This document shows positions 42,802-52,140 of a stretch of DNA of 64,000 nt, piece by piece. This stretch comes from Candidatus Promineifilum breve. GTDB lineage: Bacteria > Chloroflexota > Anaerolineae > Promineifilales > Promineifilaceae. The first letter of the stretch is position 1. Each line of letters opens with the position of its first letter. The translations under genes and the position numbers were made by a program. The stretch spans positions 3,822,726-3,886,725 of the forward strand of contig NZ_LN890655.1 in NCBI RefSeq assembly GCF_900066015.1. The letters are read 5' to 3'. The notes under the pieces were generated by a model. That model ran no database searches and was not told the origin of the DNA. It saw only the letters and a program-made list of their open reading frames with translations.

Positions 42802-42824
42802 GTCAGCTGGTCAGTAGAAGAGAG

Positions 42825-42896
42825 TGGGCCTGCTAGGATTCGAACCTAGAACCAATCGGTTATGAGCCGACCGCTCTGCCGTTGAGCTACAGGCCC
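42825..42896 (-). tRNA. tRNA with CAT anticodon (elongator Met or Ile2)
   Basis: Acceptor GGGCCTG/CAGGCCC, discriminator A, anticodon loop CTCATAA. The paired G1-C72 argues against initiator tRNA. The GGGCCTG acceptor and nearby tilS leave tRNA-Ile2 (lysidine) possible; elongator Met is the alternative. Confidence 0.88.
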
Positions 42897-42901
42897 TTCC
42901 T

Positions 42902-42981
42902 AGTGGGCAGTGGACAGTGGGTAGTGGGCAGAGAAGAGTTTGGGCGGTTCACTGTCCACTACCCACTATCCACTGTCTACT
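42902..42981. repeat. AGTGGACAGTGG-type inverted repeat between tRNAs
   Basis: GTGGACAGTGGGTAGTGGGCAG on the left arm and the complement (CACTGTCCACTACCCACTATCC) on the right, spacer about 20 bases. Both arms are made of short direct repeats. Confidence 0.78.
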
Positions 42982-42986
42982 GTTGA

Positions 42987-43057
42987 AGCGGCAGACGGGA
43001 TTCGAACCCGTGAAAACAGCTTGGAAGGCTGATGTGTTACCACTACACCACTGCCGC
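42987..43057 (-). tRNA. tRNA-Gly (TCC)
   Basis: Acceptor GCGGCAG/CTGCCGC, loop CTTCCAA with anticodon TCC, T-loop TTCGAAT, discriminator T. Confidence 0.96.
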
Positions 43058-43064
43058 AAACCAG

Positions 43065-43138
43065 TCGGGGCGGCCGGATTCGAACCGGCGGCCTCTCGGT
43101 CCCAAACCGAGCGCTCTGCCAAACTGAGCTACGCCCCG
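43065..43138 (-). tRNA. tRNA-Pro (TGG)
   Basis: Acceptor CGGGGCG/CGCCCCG, anticodon stem CTCGG/CCGAG with TTTGGGA, discriminator A. Confidence 0.96.
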
Positions 43139-43253
43139 GTCGCCGACGCACTGGATAGTATAGCGGCGCGACGGATGGGCGTCAACCCGCCCTTCCACCA
43201 CGCCCTCTGTGTCTGCTCTCCGTGGTCTCTGTGTAATCTGATTGTCGAACGCC

Positions 43254-44684
43254 TTACGTTCTGTCCGGGGGCAGGCAGCGCAGGCGGATGACATCGGTGT
43301 CGTCAGGGTGTACGCGGGCGCGCTCGTCGAGGAGCAGGCTGGGCAGCCACACCGGATGGGCGGCCGTGGCGATGACCGGCCACAGGGCGCGGGCCGCGGC
43401 CGGCAGCTTGCGGTCGATCATCACCTCTTTGATTTTGGTCTCACCCTGTAAGCCAAGGGGCCGGATGTGTTCGCCGGGCATACGGCCGCGAACCACGAGT
43501 TGCGCCATCTCCGGCGCAAGATAGGCCGTCCACGGGTCGCGGTTGCCGGCAATGGCGGCGAAATCGACCGTCACCCGCTCGGCGGTGATCCGCCAGCCGC
43601 CGGCCAAATCGACCGCGCCGGGCACGGGCAATGGCCGGGCTGTCGCGGTGGGTAATTGGGGCAAACCGGCCGCCGGGTCGTGGGCGGCGGAAGCCACTAG
43701 CAGCCGTCCGTAGCCGACGGACAGGGCCAGCCCACCGGGCAGGGCCGCTTGCGCGCCGGTCGCGCCCCGCTCGGCCACCAGCCGCGCCGCCTCCAGCGCG
43801 CGAAACCCCACGTCGCGCAGGTCGGGGCGCAGCGCGGCAATGGCCCGGCGCAGCGTGCGGCGGCGCAAGCCTAACGGCAGGGCGCGCCATTCGTCCAATC
43901 GCAGCGCGCTGTGGGCGGCATCGCCATCCAGATAAATGTCGTCCCAGGCGCGGGCCGTCCGGTCTTCGAGCAGGGCCTCATCGGCGGCGACGATTTCGGC
44001 CAGGTGGGTCAGCCGTTGCCTGATTTGGGGGCTGTAGGATTCCAGGGCCGGCAACAGCTCATGGCGCAGCCGGTTGCGGAAGAAGGCCGGGTCGTTGTTG
44101 CTGGCGTCGTGCAGGGGCCGGAGATCGTGTTCGACGCAATAGGCGGAGAGGACGGCGCGGCCGAGGGACAACAACGGCCGCCAGAGCCACAAATCGGGGT
44201 GGCCGGGCAGACGCGCCGCCGGCCGCATCCCCCGCAGCCCGGCCAAGCCGCTGCCGCGCAAGAGGTGCATCAGCACCGTTTCGGCCTGGTCGCCAGCGTG
44301 GTGGCCGGTGACGATGACCGGCGCGCCCTCCCGCCGGGCCACGCGGGCCAGGAAGTCGTAGCGGGCCACCCGCGCGGCTTCTTCCAGCGAAAGATGCGCG
44401 GCTTGCGCGACCTGGGCCACGTCCACCCGCTCGCTATGGAAACGCAGACCTTGCGCCATCGCCTCAACGCTGAGGGCCTCGGCCGCAGATTCCGGCCGCA
44501 AGCCATGATCGAGGTGGGCGACGATGAGTTGCTCCGGGGTCAAGAGTTGCCCGAGCACGGCCAGCAGGGCCAGCGAATCCGGGCCGCCGGAGACGCCGAC
44601 GACGAGAGAGGCGGCCGACAGATCAATCCCCGACGTTTCGGCCGCCTGTGCCAGCATGTCTCGCGCTTGATCGAACAACTTCAT
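43254..44684 (-). CDS. tilS: tRNA(Ile)-lysidine synthase
   Basis: 476 residues. PP-loop SGGPDS (residues 32-37), AHLDHGLR and GHHAGDQAETVLMHLLRGSG mark the N-terminal ATP-pyrophosphatase domain; the C-terminal two domains (about 240-476) recognise tRNA. It converts C34 of tRNA-Ile(CAT) to lysidine so that it reads AUA. It lies near a CAT tRNA gene. Confidence 0.95.
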   Translation of the reverse strand: MKLFDQARDMLAQAAETSGIDLSAASLVVGVSGGPDSLALLAVLGQLLTPEQLIVAHLDHGLRPESAAEALSVEAMAQGLRFHSERVDVAQVAQAAHLSLEEAARVARYDFLARVARREGAPVIVTGHHAGDQAETVLMHLLRGSGLAGLRGMRPAARLPGHPDLWLWRPLLSLGRAVLSAYCVEHDLRPLHDASNNDPAFFRNRLRHELLPALESYSPQIRQRLTHLAEIVAADEALLEDRTARAWDDIYLDGDAAHSALRLDEWRALPLGLRRRTLRRAIAALRPDLRDVGFRALEAARLVAERGATGAQAALPGGLALSVGYGRLLVASAAHDPAAGLPQLPTATARPLPVPGAVDLAGGWRITAERVTVDFAAIAGNRDPWTAYLAPEMAQLVVRGRMPGEHIRPLGLQGETKIKEVMIDRKLPAAARALWPVIATAAHPVWLPSLLLDERARVHPDDTDVIRLRCLPPDRT

Positions 44685-44693
44685 ATCGGCTTG

Positions 44694-45167
44694 CTAAAAC
44701 TTACCCATCAGGTGTAAGTAGTAATCTTGAGCAAAGCTCTTCGCTCCCAATTGGGCCAGCATCGATAGTGTTTGCGCCCGGTGATCCGTGCCGTGATTCA
44801 GCACGTGAAAAAGTACCTGCCACACGGCGGCGTGTTCGTCATAAGGCCGCTCTAATTCCGTGGCGGTGAGCCGGGATAGGTAGTCGCGAGTATTAGCCTC
44901 GATGGTGTCCCATCGGGCACGAACGGCGGCCTGAGTGCCGAAGTAGACGGGGTTGAGGATGCCCGGAACCGCAACGCCGCGCAACGCGGAGAACCAGCGA
45001 TCCTCGATGTTCATGAGGTGAACAATTTGGTTGCGGACTGAACCCAGAGAATAGGGAAGCTTGCGGCGGAATTCCTCAGGCGTCAGGCCGACAATGCACC
45101 GCTCCCAAAGGGTATGATTGGCCGCGAAGTGGTAGTCGTATAAGCGGCGAATCGCTTCGGGATTCAT
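44694..45167 (-). CDS. DinB-like protein
   Basis: 157 residues from ATG 45167. Four-helix bundle pattern with the usual metal His positions: RRLYDYHFAANHTLWE, NQIVHLMNIEDRWF and VLFHVLNHGTDHRAQT (His in positions near 45, 125 and 130). DinB/YfiT family members are metal-dependent thiol or damage-related enzymes; the exact role is unknown. Overlaps the ADP-ribosylglycohydrolase gene by 4 bases. Confidence 0.85.
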   Translation of the reverse strand: MNPEAIRRLYDYHFAANHTLWERCIVGLTPEEFRRKLPYSLGSVRNQIVHLMNIEDRWFSALRGVAVPGILNPVYFGTQAAVRARWDTIEANTRDYLSRLTATELERPYDEHAAVWQVLFHVLNHGTDHRAQTLSMLAQLGAKSFAQDYYLHLMGKF

Positions 45168-46090
45168 GACGCCCAAATCAACAGATCATCGGCGAAGCGG
45201 GTGATCACCTCCCGATGCGCCAAATTTTCGAGCCAAGGGCGCGGAATGCCGTCCACACCGTAATATGCGCCGGCCAATTGCCCGTAAACGGCGGCGGTGG
45301 TGTCGGCGTCATCCCCCAGGTTGGCCGCCAGCAGACAGCCTTCGGCGAATGATTCCGAGCGATGGAAAGCCCATAGCGCGGCTTCCAGAGACTCAACGAC
45401 GTAGCCGGTGCCTCGGATGGCGGGCGGGTTCTTCGTCTTGAAAGAGCCAGCGGCGATGGCGGCGATGGGGGCGGCCAATTCGCCGTCTGCCCAGGCTGTC
45501 CCGGTGGGCGAATAATGCGGGGCTAACAATTCGGTCTTGGCGACGCCCTGCAACGCGCCCACAATCAGCCCGCCCAGATAGCGGCAGGCGGCGACGCAGG
45601 TTTCCGCGCCGTGGGTCGTGCGCGAGCTTTCGCCGCTCAGGTGGATGGCATTGGCCGCATCGCGGGCGAAGAACAGGGGCACGGGGGCCAGGCGCATGAT
45701 GCTGCCGTTGCCGGCGCTGTAGCGGTCGGTGGAACCGGCGAAAGGGTCGCCGTTTTGCTCAAATCGGCGCAGGGCCGCGCTGACCGTGCCGCCGATGTCG
45801 AAGCAGCGGCCGTTGCTGCTCAGATGGCCGTCGTCGCGCCACACCAGGTAGCGCCACATCTGATCGGCGGCATCAAAGCCGTTGCGTTTGATGAGGCTTT
45901 CGGCCAGGCAGAGGGCCATCGAGGTGTCGTCGGTCCATTCGCCCACTTGCAGGCGAAACGGCCCGCCGCCGACCATATCGGTGATGGGGGTGAAGCTGCC
46001 GGGTGGGCGAAACTCCAGGGTGGTGCCGACCGCATCCGCGCAAGCCAGCCCCAACAAACTACCGCGATAGCGTTCTTGAAGCGTGATCAT
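45164..46090 (-). CDS. ADP-ribosylglycohydrolase family protein
   Basis: 308 residues from ATG 46090 (ITLQERYRGSLLGLACADAVGTTLEF). Metal-binding acidic residues in GEWTDDTSMALCLAES and NLGDDADTTAAVYGQLAGAYYG, the two signatures of the DraG/ARH family. It removes ADP-ribose from proteins or nucleic acids. The tRNA-Leu gene starts just upstream. Confidence 0.92.
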   Translation of the reverse strand: MITLQERYRGSLLGLACADAVGTTLEFRPPGSFTPITDMVGGGPFRLQVGEWTDDTSMALCLAESLIKRNGFDAADQMWRYLVWRDDGHLSSNGRCFDIGGTVSAALRRFEQNGDPFAGSTDRYSAGNGSIMRLAPVPLFFARDAANAIHLSGESSRTTHGAETCVAACRYLGGLIVGALQGVAKTELLAPHYSPTGTAWADGELAAPIAAIAAGSFKTKNPPAIRGTGYVVESLEAALWAFHRSESFAEGCLLAANLGDDADTTAAVYGQLAGAYYGVDGIPRPWLENLAHREVITRFADDLLIWAS

Positions 46091-46096
46091 CTTGAG

Positions 46097-46179
<83 letters not shown>

Positions 46180-46247
46180 GCGGCTAAGGTCTCTTATTAT
46201 AGCCGTGGGGCGGCTTGTCTTCAACCACAGCCACGTTATCAGAAGAT

Positions 46248-46336
46248 GACACAGAGTACACGAAGGGACACAGAGAGCACGGAGGAAGAATTTTACTCTC
46301 TGTGGTCTCTGTGCCCCTCCGTGTCCTCTGTGTGCC
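46248..46336. repeat. Dispersed CACAGAG-type inverted repeat
   Basis: GACACAGAGTACACGAAGGG and the complement of its partner at about 46310-46336, with several mismatches. Same family as 17972-18053. Confidence 0.8.
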
Positions 46337-46354
46337 AAGCCGACAAAAAAACAC

Positions 46355-46383
46355 CTGTCAGGCCGGGCGGGGGCTGCTATACT
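46355..46383 (+). promoter_or_regulatory. Probable thyA promoter
   Basis: CTGTCA (46355-46360) and TATACT (46378-46383), 17-base spacer, 29 bases before the thyA ATG. Confidence 0.6.
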
Positions 46384-46412
46384 TTCCCCAGCTTGTAACG
46401 GGAGAACAGGGA

Positions 46413-47207
46413 ATGCGGCAATATCTCGATTTGATGGCCCACGTATTGGCTAACGGGACGCGCAAGGAAGACCGCACCGGCGTCGGCACGCTCAGCGTGT
46501 TCGGCCACCAGATGCGATTCGATCTGGCCGGCGGCTTCCCGCTGGTGACGACCAAAAAGGTGCATCTGCGCGCCATCATTCACGAACTGCTGTGGTTCCT
46601 GCGCGGCGAGAGTAACGTGCGCAGCCTGCAAGCCAACGGCGTGACCATCTGGGACGAGTGGGCCGATGCCGACGGCGAGTTGGGGCCGGTCTATGGCCGG
46701 CAATGGCGCTCGTGGGCCGCGGCCGACGGGCGAACGATTGACCAGATCGCGCAAGTCGTCGAGCAGATACGCACCAAGCCCGACTCGCGCCGCCTCATCG
46801 TCAGCGCCTGGAACGTGGGCGAGATCGAGCAGATGGCCCTGCCGCCCTGCCACTGCCTGTTCCAGTTCTACGTGGCCGACGGCCGCCTCTTCTGCCAGCT
46901 GTACCAGCGCAGCGCCGACATCTTTCTCGGCGTGCCGTTCAATATCGCTTCCTACGCCTTGCTGACCATGATGATCGCCCAGGTGACCGGCTACGAACCG
47001 GGCGAATTCGTCCACACCCTGGGCGACGCCCATCTTTACTTGAACCATCTGGAGCAGGCCAACCTACAACTGACCCGCGACCCCTTCCCTCTGCCGCGGA
47101 TGTGGTTGAACCCGGCGGTGGCGTCGGTCTTCGATTTCCGCTATGAGGATTTCGAGCTGGTCAACTACCAATCGCACCCGCGCATCGCCGCGCCGATTGC
47201 GGTTTAG
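46413..47207 (+). CDS. thyA: Thymidylate synthase ThyA
   Basis: 264 residues, exactly the E. coli length. Catalytic Cys in [11 protein letters not shown], arginines in [12 protein letters not shown], the folate part ([17 protein letters not shown]) and the C-terminal [10 protein letters not shown]. Makes dTMP with methylene-THF. folA follows 10 bases later, the usual pair since thyA oxidises folate to dihydrofolate. Confidence 0.98.
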   Translation: MRQYLDLMAHVLANGTRKEDRTGVGTLSVFGHQMRFDLAGGFPLVTTKKVHLRAIIHELLWFLRGESNVRSLQANGVTIWDEWADADGELGPVYGRQWRSWAAADGRTIDQIAQVVEQIRTKPDSRRLIVSAWNVGEIEQMALPPCHCLFQFYVADGRLFCQLYQRSADIFLGVPFNIASYALLTMMIAQVTGYEPGEFVHTLGDAHLYLNHLEQANLQLTRDPFPLPRMWLNPAVASVFDFRYEDFELVNYQSHPRIAAPIAV

Positions 47208-47217
47208 GAGAACCCCC

Positions 47218-47730
47218 ATGCCCCGCCCGCGCATCGCCTTCGTCGTGGCCATGGACGACAACCGGCTCATCGGCCGCGACAACGCCCTGCCCTGGCGCCT
47301 GCCCGACGACATGGCCTGGTTCCGCGAGGTGACGCTGGGCAAGCCGTGCATTATGGGCCGCAAGACGTACGATTCGCTGCCCGCCCGCTTCCGGCCGCTG
47401 CCCGGCCGCCAGAACATCGTCGTCACGCGCAACCGCGACTACGCAGCGCCGGGGGCGGTCGTCGTCCATTCGGTCGAGGACGCGCTGGCTGCCGCCGGCG
47501 CGGCCGACGAAATCATCATCGTCGGCGGGGCCGATCTGTTTCGCCGGTTGTTGCCCGTGGCCGGCCGCCTCTATCTGACCCAGGTGCATGGCGCGGTCGA
47601 GGGCGACGTCTACTTCCCGGCCTACGACGCCGCCCAATGGCGCGAGGTGTACCGGGCCGACCACCCCGCCGACGCGCGCCACCCGTTCGCTTTCACCTGG
47701 CTCATCCTCGACCGCGTGGCCGAGGGCTAG
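47218..47730 (+). CDS. folA: Dihydrofolate reductase
   Basis: 170 residues. IAFVVAMDDNRLIGRDNALPWRLPDDMAWF, GRKTYDSLP, the NADPH loop PLPGRQNIVVTR and VGGADLFRRLLP are typical. Regenerates tetrahydrofolate for ThyA. It converges with valS with a 4-base overlap of stops. Confidence 0.97.
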   Translation: MPRPRIAFVVAMDDNRLIGRDNALPWRLPDDMAWFREVTLGKPCIMGRKTYDSLPARFRPLPGRQNIVVTRNRDYAAPGAVVVHSVEDALAAAGAADEIIIVGGADLFRRLLPVAGRLYLTQVHGAVEGDVYFPAYDAAQWREVYRADHPADARHPFAFTWLILDRVAEG

Positions 47731-50168
47731 AGAATGAGCCGGATCGCCACCGCGCCGGCCGCCAGCCAATCCGTGCCGTTGCCGGCCCGCTCGAAGGTGA
47801 TGGCGCGGGCGCGGGTGATGCTCAGCAGGTCAAGCTCGGCCGCCTCCAGCGCGGCGCGCAACTCCTCATCGGCCACGCTTAGCTGCAATTCCGCCGCCGC
47901 CGCGCCCGGCGACAGATTGCGCTCGCTTTTGAAGCGGCGCGCCGCCGTGGCGATGTCGAGCAGGGCCACCCCGGCGGCCAGCGCCGCCGGGTCATCAAAC
48001 CGCTCGTCGGCCCGCGGCCACTCCGCGTGATGGATTGTGGCCGGGCCTCCGGAACCGGCAAACAGGTCGCGATAGATGGCATCGGTCACGTAGGGCAGGA
48101 GCGGGGCCAGCAGCTTCAGCAACGCGGCGAGGGTGACGTATAACGTGTAACGCGCGGCCTCATGGCCCGGCCCGCCATCATAGAGCCGCTTTTTCGCCAT
48201 CTCCAGATAATTATCGGCCAGATCGCGCCAGAAGAATTCCTCGATCTCGCTCCGGGCCGTGGCGTAGTCGTAGTCGTCAAAAGAGGCTGTTGTGGCGGCG
48301 ATCAGTTGATTCAGGCGGGCCAGCAGCCAGCGGTCGGCCGTCGTCAGATCGGCCGGCGGCAGGGGCGGACAGGCGTAATCGCCCAAGAAGCGCTCGCTGA
48401 AACGGGCCACATGCCACAACTTGGTCACCCACTTGGCCCCGGCCTGAATGCGCTTCTCGTCGATGAAGGCATCCTTGCCCAGACTGGTGCCGGCCGCCCA
48501 GTAGCGCACGGCGTCGGCCGAATGGCGGGCCAACATTTCCTGAGGGCCGGTCACCTTGCCGCCGCCGCGGCTCTTGCTCAGCTTTCCCTCGCCGTCGGCG
48601 GCCAACCCCCAGCCGGAGATAGCCACGTCTTGCCACGGCAATTGCCCGGTGTGATAGAGCGAGCGCACGATGGTATAGAAGGCCCAGGTGCGGATGATCT
48701 CGTGCGCCTGGGGCCGCAAGGTCATGGGGAAGACCTGTTGGAATAGCGCCGGGTCGGCCAGGAAGCGGCCGACGATCTGCGGCGACAGCGACGAGGTGGC
48801 CCAGGTGTCCATCACGTCCATCTCGGGCACGAACGCCGTCCCGCCACAGGCGCAGGGGCGCGATGGCTGGTCTTCGCTGGGGTCGATGGGCAAATCAGCC
48901 AGGTCGGGCGTCATCGGCTCGCCACAGGCCGCGCAATACCACAGCGGGAAGGGCACGCCAAAGGTGCGCTGGCGGCTGATGCACCAATCCCAGTTGAGAT
49001 TTTCCACCCATTGACGGTAACGCGTGCCCATGTGTTCGGGATGCCAGGCGATCCGGTCACCGGCGGCCAGGAACCGCGCCCGCTGATCGAGGACGCGCAC
49101 AAACCATTGGTGGCTGATGATCGTTTCCACGGCCGTATCGCACCGTTCGTGGACGCGCACCGTTTGCTCCAGCGGCTGCGCGTCCAGCAATCCGGCGCGG
49201 GCGGCAATATCGGCCACGATGCGGCGGCGCGCCTCGGCGGTGGACAGGCCGGCATAGCGGCCGGCGGCAGCCAACAGCCGCCCATCGCGGCCGATGACCT
49301 CGATCAGCGGCAGGTCGTGGGCGCGCCACCAGGCCACGTCGGTCGTGTCGCCGAAGGTGCAGCACATCACCGCGCCGGTACCCTTGGCCGGGTTGGCCGC
49401 CGGGTCGGCCAGGATAGGCACGCGCCGGCCGAAAAGCGGCGTCACGGCCTCGCGGCCGATGAGCCGCTGGAAGCGCTCGTCATCGGGATGGACGAAGACG
49501 GCCACACAGGCCGGCAACAGTTCCGGCCGCGTCGTGGCGATAGGCAGCGCGCCGCCGTCGGCCAGGTCAAAGGCCAGGGTGTAGAAAGTGGTCCGCCGCC
49601 CCTCGTCGTTCACTTCCGCCTGCGAGATGGCCGTGCCGCACTCCGGGCACCAGATGGTCGGCGCTTGCTGCCGGTAGGCCAACTCCTGACGGAGCAGATC
49701 GAGAAAGCCCCATTGGGCCACGCGGCGCGATTCGTCATCGATGGTGCGATAGGTGTAGCGCCAATCGATAGACAGGCCCAGTCGCCGCCACAGGGCTTCG
49801 TATTGGCGTTCGGCCGCTTCGCTGACGGCCAGGCATTCGCGGATGAAGGCTTGGCGGCCGATGTCGGCGGCGCGCACACCGCGCTCGCGCTCCACCAGCC
49901 GCTCCGTCGGCAGGCCATTGTCGTCGAAGCCCATCGGGTAGAATACGGCGTCGCCGCGCATGCGCCGGTAGCGGGCGAAGAAGTCGGCGTGGGCGTAGGA
50001 GTAGACGTGGCCCAGGTGAAGATGACCCGAAACGGACGGCGGCGGGGTGTCGATGGCGTACACCGGCGCGCCGGCCGCGGGCTGGAAGCGATAGACGCCC
50101 TCCCGCTCCCACGCCGCCGCCAGTTCCGTCTCCCGTGCCTGGGCATCATAGCGATCGGTTAATATCAT
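47727..50168 (-). CDS. valS: Valyl-tRNA synthetase
   Basis: 813 residues from ATG 50168. The HIGH-like motif SGHLHLGH, GFDDNGLPTE, the editing domain (about 170-310, TTRPELLPACVAVFVHP), KLSKS in SKSRGGGKVTG, and a helical anticodon domain near 630-720. The GFDDNGLPTE variant and the length (shorter than 950) mark the less common ValS type also found in archaea and some bacteria. It is controlled by the T-box just upstream. Confidence 0.94.
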   Translation of the reverse strand: MILTDRYDAQARETELAAAWEREGVYRFQPAAGAPVYAIDTPPPSVSGHLHLGHVYSYAHADFFARYRRMRGDAVFYPMGFDDNGLPTERLVERERGVRAADIGRQAFIRECLAVSEAAERQYEALWRRLGLSIDWRYTYRTIDDESRRVAQWGFLDLLRQELAYRQQAPTIWCPECGTAISQAEVNDEGRRTTFYTLAFDLADGGALPIATTRPELLPACVAVFVHPDDERFQRLIGREAVTPLFGRRVPILADPAANPAKGTGAVMCCTFGDTTDVAWWRAHDLPLIEVIGRDGRLLAAAGRYAGLSTAEARRRIVADIAARAGLLDAQPLEQTVRVHERCDTAVETIISHQWFVRVLDQRARFLAAGDRIAWHPEHMGTRYRQWVENLNWDWCISRQRTFGVPFPLWYCAACGEPMTPDLADLPIDPSEDQPSRPCACGGTAFVPEMDVMDTWATSSLSPQIVGRFLADPALFQQVFPMTLRPQAHEIIRTWAFYTIVRSLYHTGQLPWQDVAISGWGLAADGEGKLSKSRGGGKVTGPQEMLARHSADAVRYWAAGTSLGKDAFIDEKRIQAGAKWVTKLWHVARFSERFLGDYACPPLPPADLTTADRWLLARLNQLIAATTASFDDYDYATARSEIEEFFWRDLADNYLEMAKKRLYDGGPGHEAARYTLYVTLAALLKLLAPLLPYVTDAIYRDLFAGSGGPATIHHAEWPRADERFDDPAALAAGVALLDIATAARRFKSERNLSPGAAAAELQLSVADEELRAALEAAELDLLSITRARAITFERAGNGTDWLAAGAVAIRLIL

Positions 50169-50196
50169 GTCGTTCACCCATTTCCACAAAATAAAA

Positions 50197-50460
50197 AGCC
50201 CCTTCGTCCTAGAGGACGAAAGGGCTGTGCTTCCGTGGTACCACCTCAGTTCGCCGGAGTTCCGGCGCGCTCATTGCCCCAACAGTCATTGGGGCGGCGC
50301 GTTAACGGGCGCACCCGTGCCGATCTAATAAGGCTAAGCCCGTTCTTCGGCAGCCGACCCGGACGACTTCGGCGCTCGATGGCCGTCGGGGCTTGCAGCT
50401 CATTGGCCCCTGTCTCTGTTGGCATCGCGCGCGCCTACTCCTTCCGGTCAAGGCGCTATG
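50197..50460 (-). ncRNA. T-box riboswitch, valine (specifier GUC)
   Basis: Reading leftward from the promoter: Stem I with the AGTA part of the loop E motif (about 50435-50438) and a GAA-GTC specifier at 50365-50370 (GTC = Val), the T-box sequence GAGGTGGTACCACGG (50233-50247), then a terminator hairpin (50197-50226) with TTTTTATTTT. The UGGU bulge would pair with ACCA of uncharged tRNA-Val. It controls valS by sensing the charging of tRNA-Val. Confidence 0.92.
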
Positions 50461-50473
50461 TAGTTGTCAATTC

Positions 50474-50501
50474 ATTATAAGGCTTGCCGCTCGCCTGTCA
50501 A
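50474..50501 (-). promoter_or_regulatory. Near-consensus promoter of the valS T-box transcript
   Basis: Complement reads TTGACA (50496-50501), 16-base spacer, TATAAT (50474-50479), both perfect. Confidence 0.92.
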
Positions 50502-50579
50502 TATGGCAGATAGGAGTATACTTGCGCGGGCTGGAATGGCGGCAACGTGCGCTACCGCTCGCACGGACGGAACGGAACG

Positions 50580-51665
50580 ATGTGGCAAGATCGAATCAGT
50601 GAAGTACGCCTGGTGTTGACCTCGCAAGGGCGCGTCGTTCGCCTCGTGTTGTTCATCGCGTCTATTTTCGTGGCCGGCACAGTGGGCTATATGGTGCTGG
50701 AGCAGTACACGCCGCTGGAAGCGTTCTACATGACCGCCATCACCCTGACGACGACCGGCTTTGGTGAGGTGAGGCCACTGAGCGATGTCGGCCGTATCTT
50801 CACCATTTTTCTGCTGTTCTTGGGCGTCGGCGTGCTGGCCTTTGTCCTGAGTACCACCGTTGATTTCCTGATGGGCAGCTTTAGCGGCCAACTAACGAGG
50901 CGGCGTATGCAACGAACAATCGATCAACTGAGCGGCCATATCATTGTGTGCGGCTATGGCCGCGTGGGCGCCAGTTCGGCCGCGGCGCTCCACCAGAGCG
51001 GCTACGACATCGTCGTTATCGAGAAAGATCATGCCCTGATGAATGCCGCCGGCGAGAACGACCTGCTGGTGCTGGAGGGGGATGCGACGAGCGACGACAC
51101 GTTGCGCGAGGCCGGCATCGAGCGGGCCGGCGGGCTGCTGGTCTGCACCGGCGACGATGCCGTGAACCTGTTCGTCGTGCTATCGGCGCGCTCCTTGAAC
51201 GCCAATCTGTTCATCATCTCGCGCAGCGCCAACCAGGAGAACGAGCGCAAGATGCGCCAGGCGGGGGCCAACCGCATCGTCTCGCCCCATCGCATCGGCG
51301 GCCAGCACATGGCTAACATCATCATCCGCCCCCACGTGACCGACTTCTTCGACGTGGTGACCCTCGACAACGGCCAGGAGCTATGGCTGGAGGAGTTCGT
51401 GCTGGCCAATGATTCGCCGTTGTGCGGCCGGACCATCGGCGAGGCCGACGTTCGCCGCCAGACCGGGGTCACCATCGTCGCCATCGTCCGCCGGGATGCC
51501 GGCTCGACCATCACCCCCAAGGCGGCGACCACGCTGGAAAGCGGCGACCAGCTCATCGTATTGGGCACACGCGACCAACTCACCAATCTGGAAGACGCGA
51601 CCAACCCGACCGATGGCGAAACGCCACGCACCACGACCATGCGCCGCCAGTTGCGCCGCCCGTAG
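50580..51665 (+). CDS. RCK-gated potassium channel
   Basis: 361 residues from ATG 50580. Two membrane segments flank a pore loop with the filter TTTGFGE (residues 57-63), which departs from TVGYGD but is common in bacterial K+ channels. Then an RCK domain (TrkA-N fold, CGYGRVGASSAAALHQSG; residues about 105-235) and a TrkA-C domain (about 245-345). Cytoplasmic ligands (NAD, Ca2+, c-di-AMP) may gate it. Confidence 0.92.
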   Translation: MWQDRISEVRLVLTSQGRVVRLVLFIASIFVAGTVGYMVLEQYTPLEAFYMTAITLTTTGFGEVRPLSDVGRIFTIFLLFLGVGVLAFVLSTTVDFLMGSFSGQLTRRRMQRTIDQLSGHIIVCGYGRVGASSAAALHQSGYDIVVIEKDHALMNAAGENDLLVLEGDATSDDTLREAGIERAGGLLVCTGDDAVNLFVVLSARSLNANLFIISRSANQENERKMRQAGANRIVSPHRIGGQHMANIIIRPHVTDFFDVVTLDNGQELWLEEFVLANDSPLCGRTIGEADVRRQTGVTIVAIVRRDAGSTITPKAATTLESGDQLIVLGTRDQLTNLEDATNPTDGETPRTTTMRRQLRRP

Positions 51666-51745
51666 CTCTGGCTATTTGCCATCAATAAAAAAGACAGTAG
51701 ACTTGTCCGGCAATTGCGAATCTTACGACAAAGGTTTGATCCCCC

Positions 51746-52114
51746 ATGGAACCCGAACTGATCACCATCGTGGAAGGCCCCACGCCCGATTTCATGCCCA
51801 ATCCACAGGGCTGGGTGCAATCGATTTATGAAGGCCCGCAGGAAACCGACGTTGCCCTGTGCCAGTTGCGCACCGGCAACGGCGGCGACATCATGGATCG
51901 CTGCCAGCAGGCCTGGAAGGAAGGCCGCCCGGTGCGCCTCGATTACCCCGACGATCTGCGCCTGCGGCAACAGGTAGACGTGGTAGCCCTGCGCCTGACG
52001 AAGATTGACGAAGGCGAATTACTCCTGCTCTGGGTGACAATGCCCTGGGAACTGGAGGACGTTGAGGAAGGGGACGAGGCCGACGACGACATGGATTCGG
52101 ACATTCCTTTCTAG
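51746..52114 (+). CDS. Hypothetical acidic protein (122 aa)
   Basis: Acidic (C-terminal WELEDVEEGDEADDDMDSDIPF), starts MEPELITIVEGPTPDFMPNP. No membrane segment or family recognised. Precedes the hydratase gene by 26 bases and may be cotranscribed. Confidence 0.6.
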   Translation: MEPELITIVEGPTPDFMPNPQGWVQSIYEGPQETDVALCQLRTGNGGDIMDRCQQAWKEGRPVRLDYPDDLRLRQQVDVVALRLTKIDEGELLLLWVTMPWELEDVEEGDEADDDMDSDIPF

Positions 52115-52140
52115 GGCGCGGTGGGAGTGAGGGAGCGGCC

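Noticed and set aside
42825-42896. Initiator tRNA-fMet
   Set aside because: Acceptor has a normal first pair (G1-C72), whereas initiator tRNA has a mismatch.
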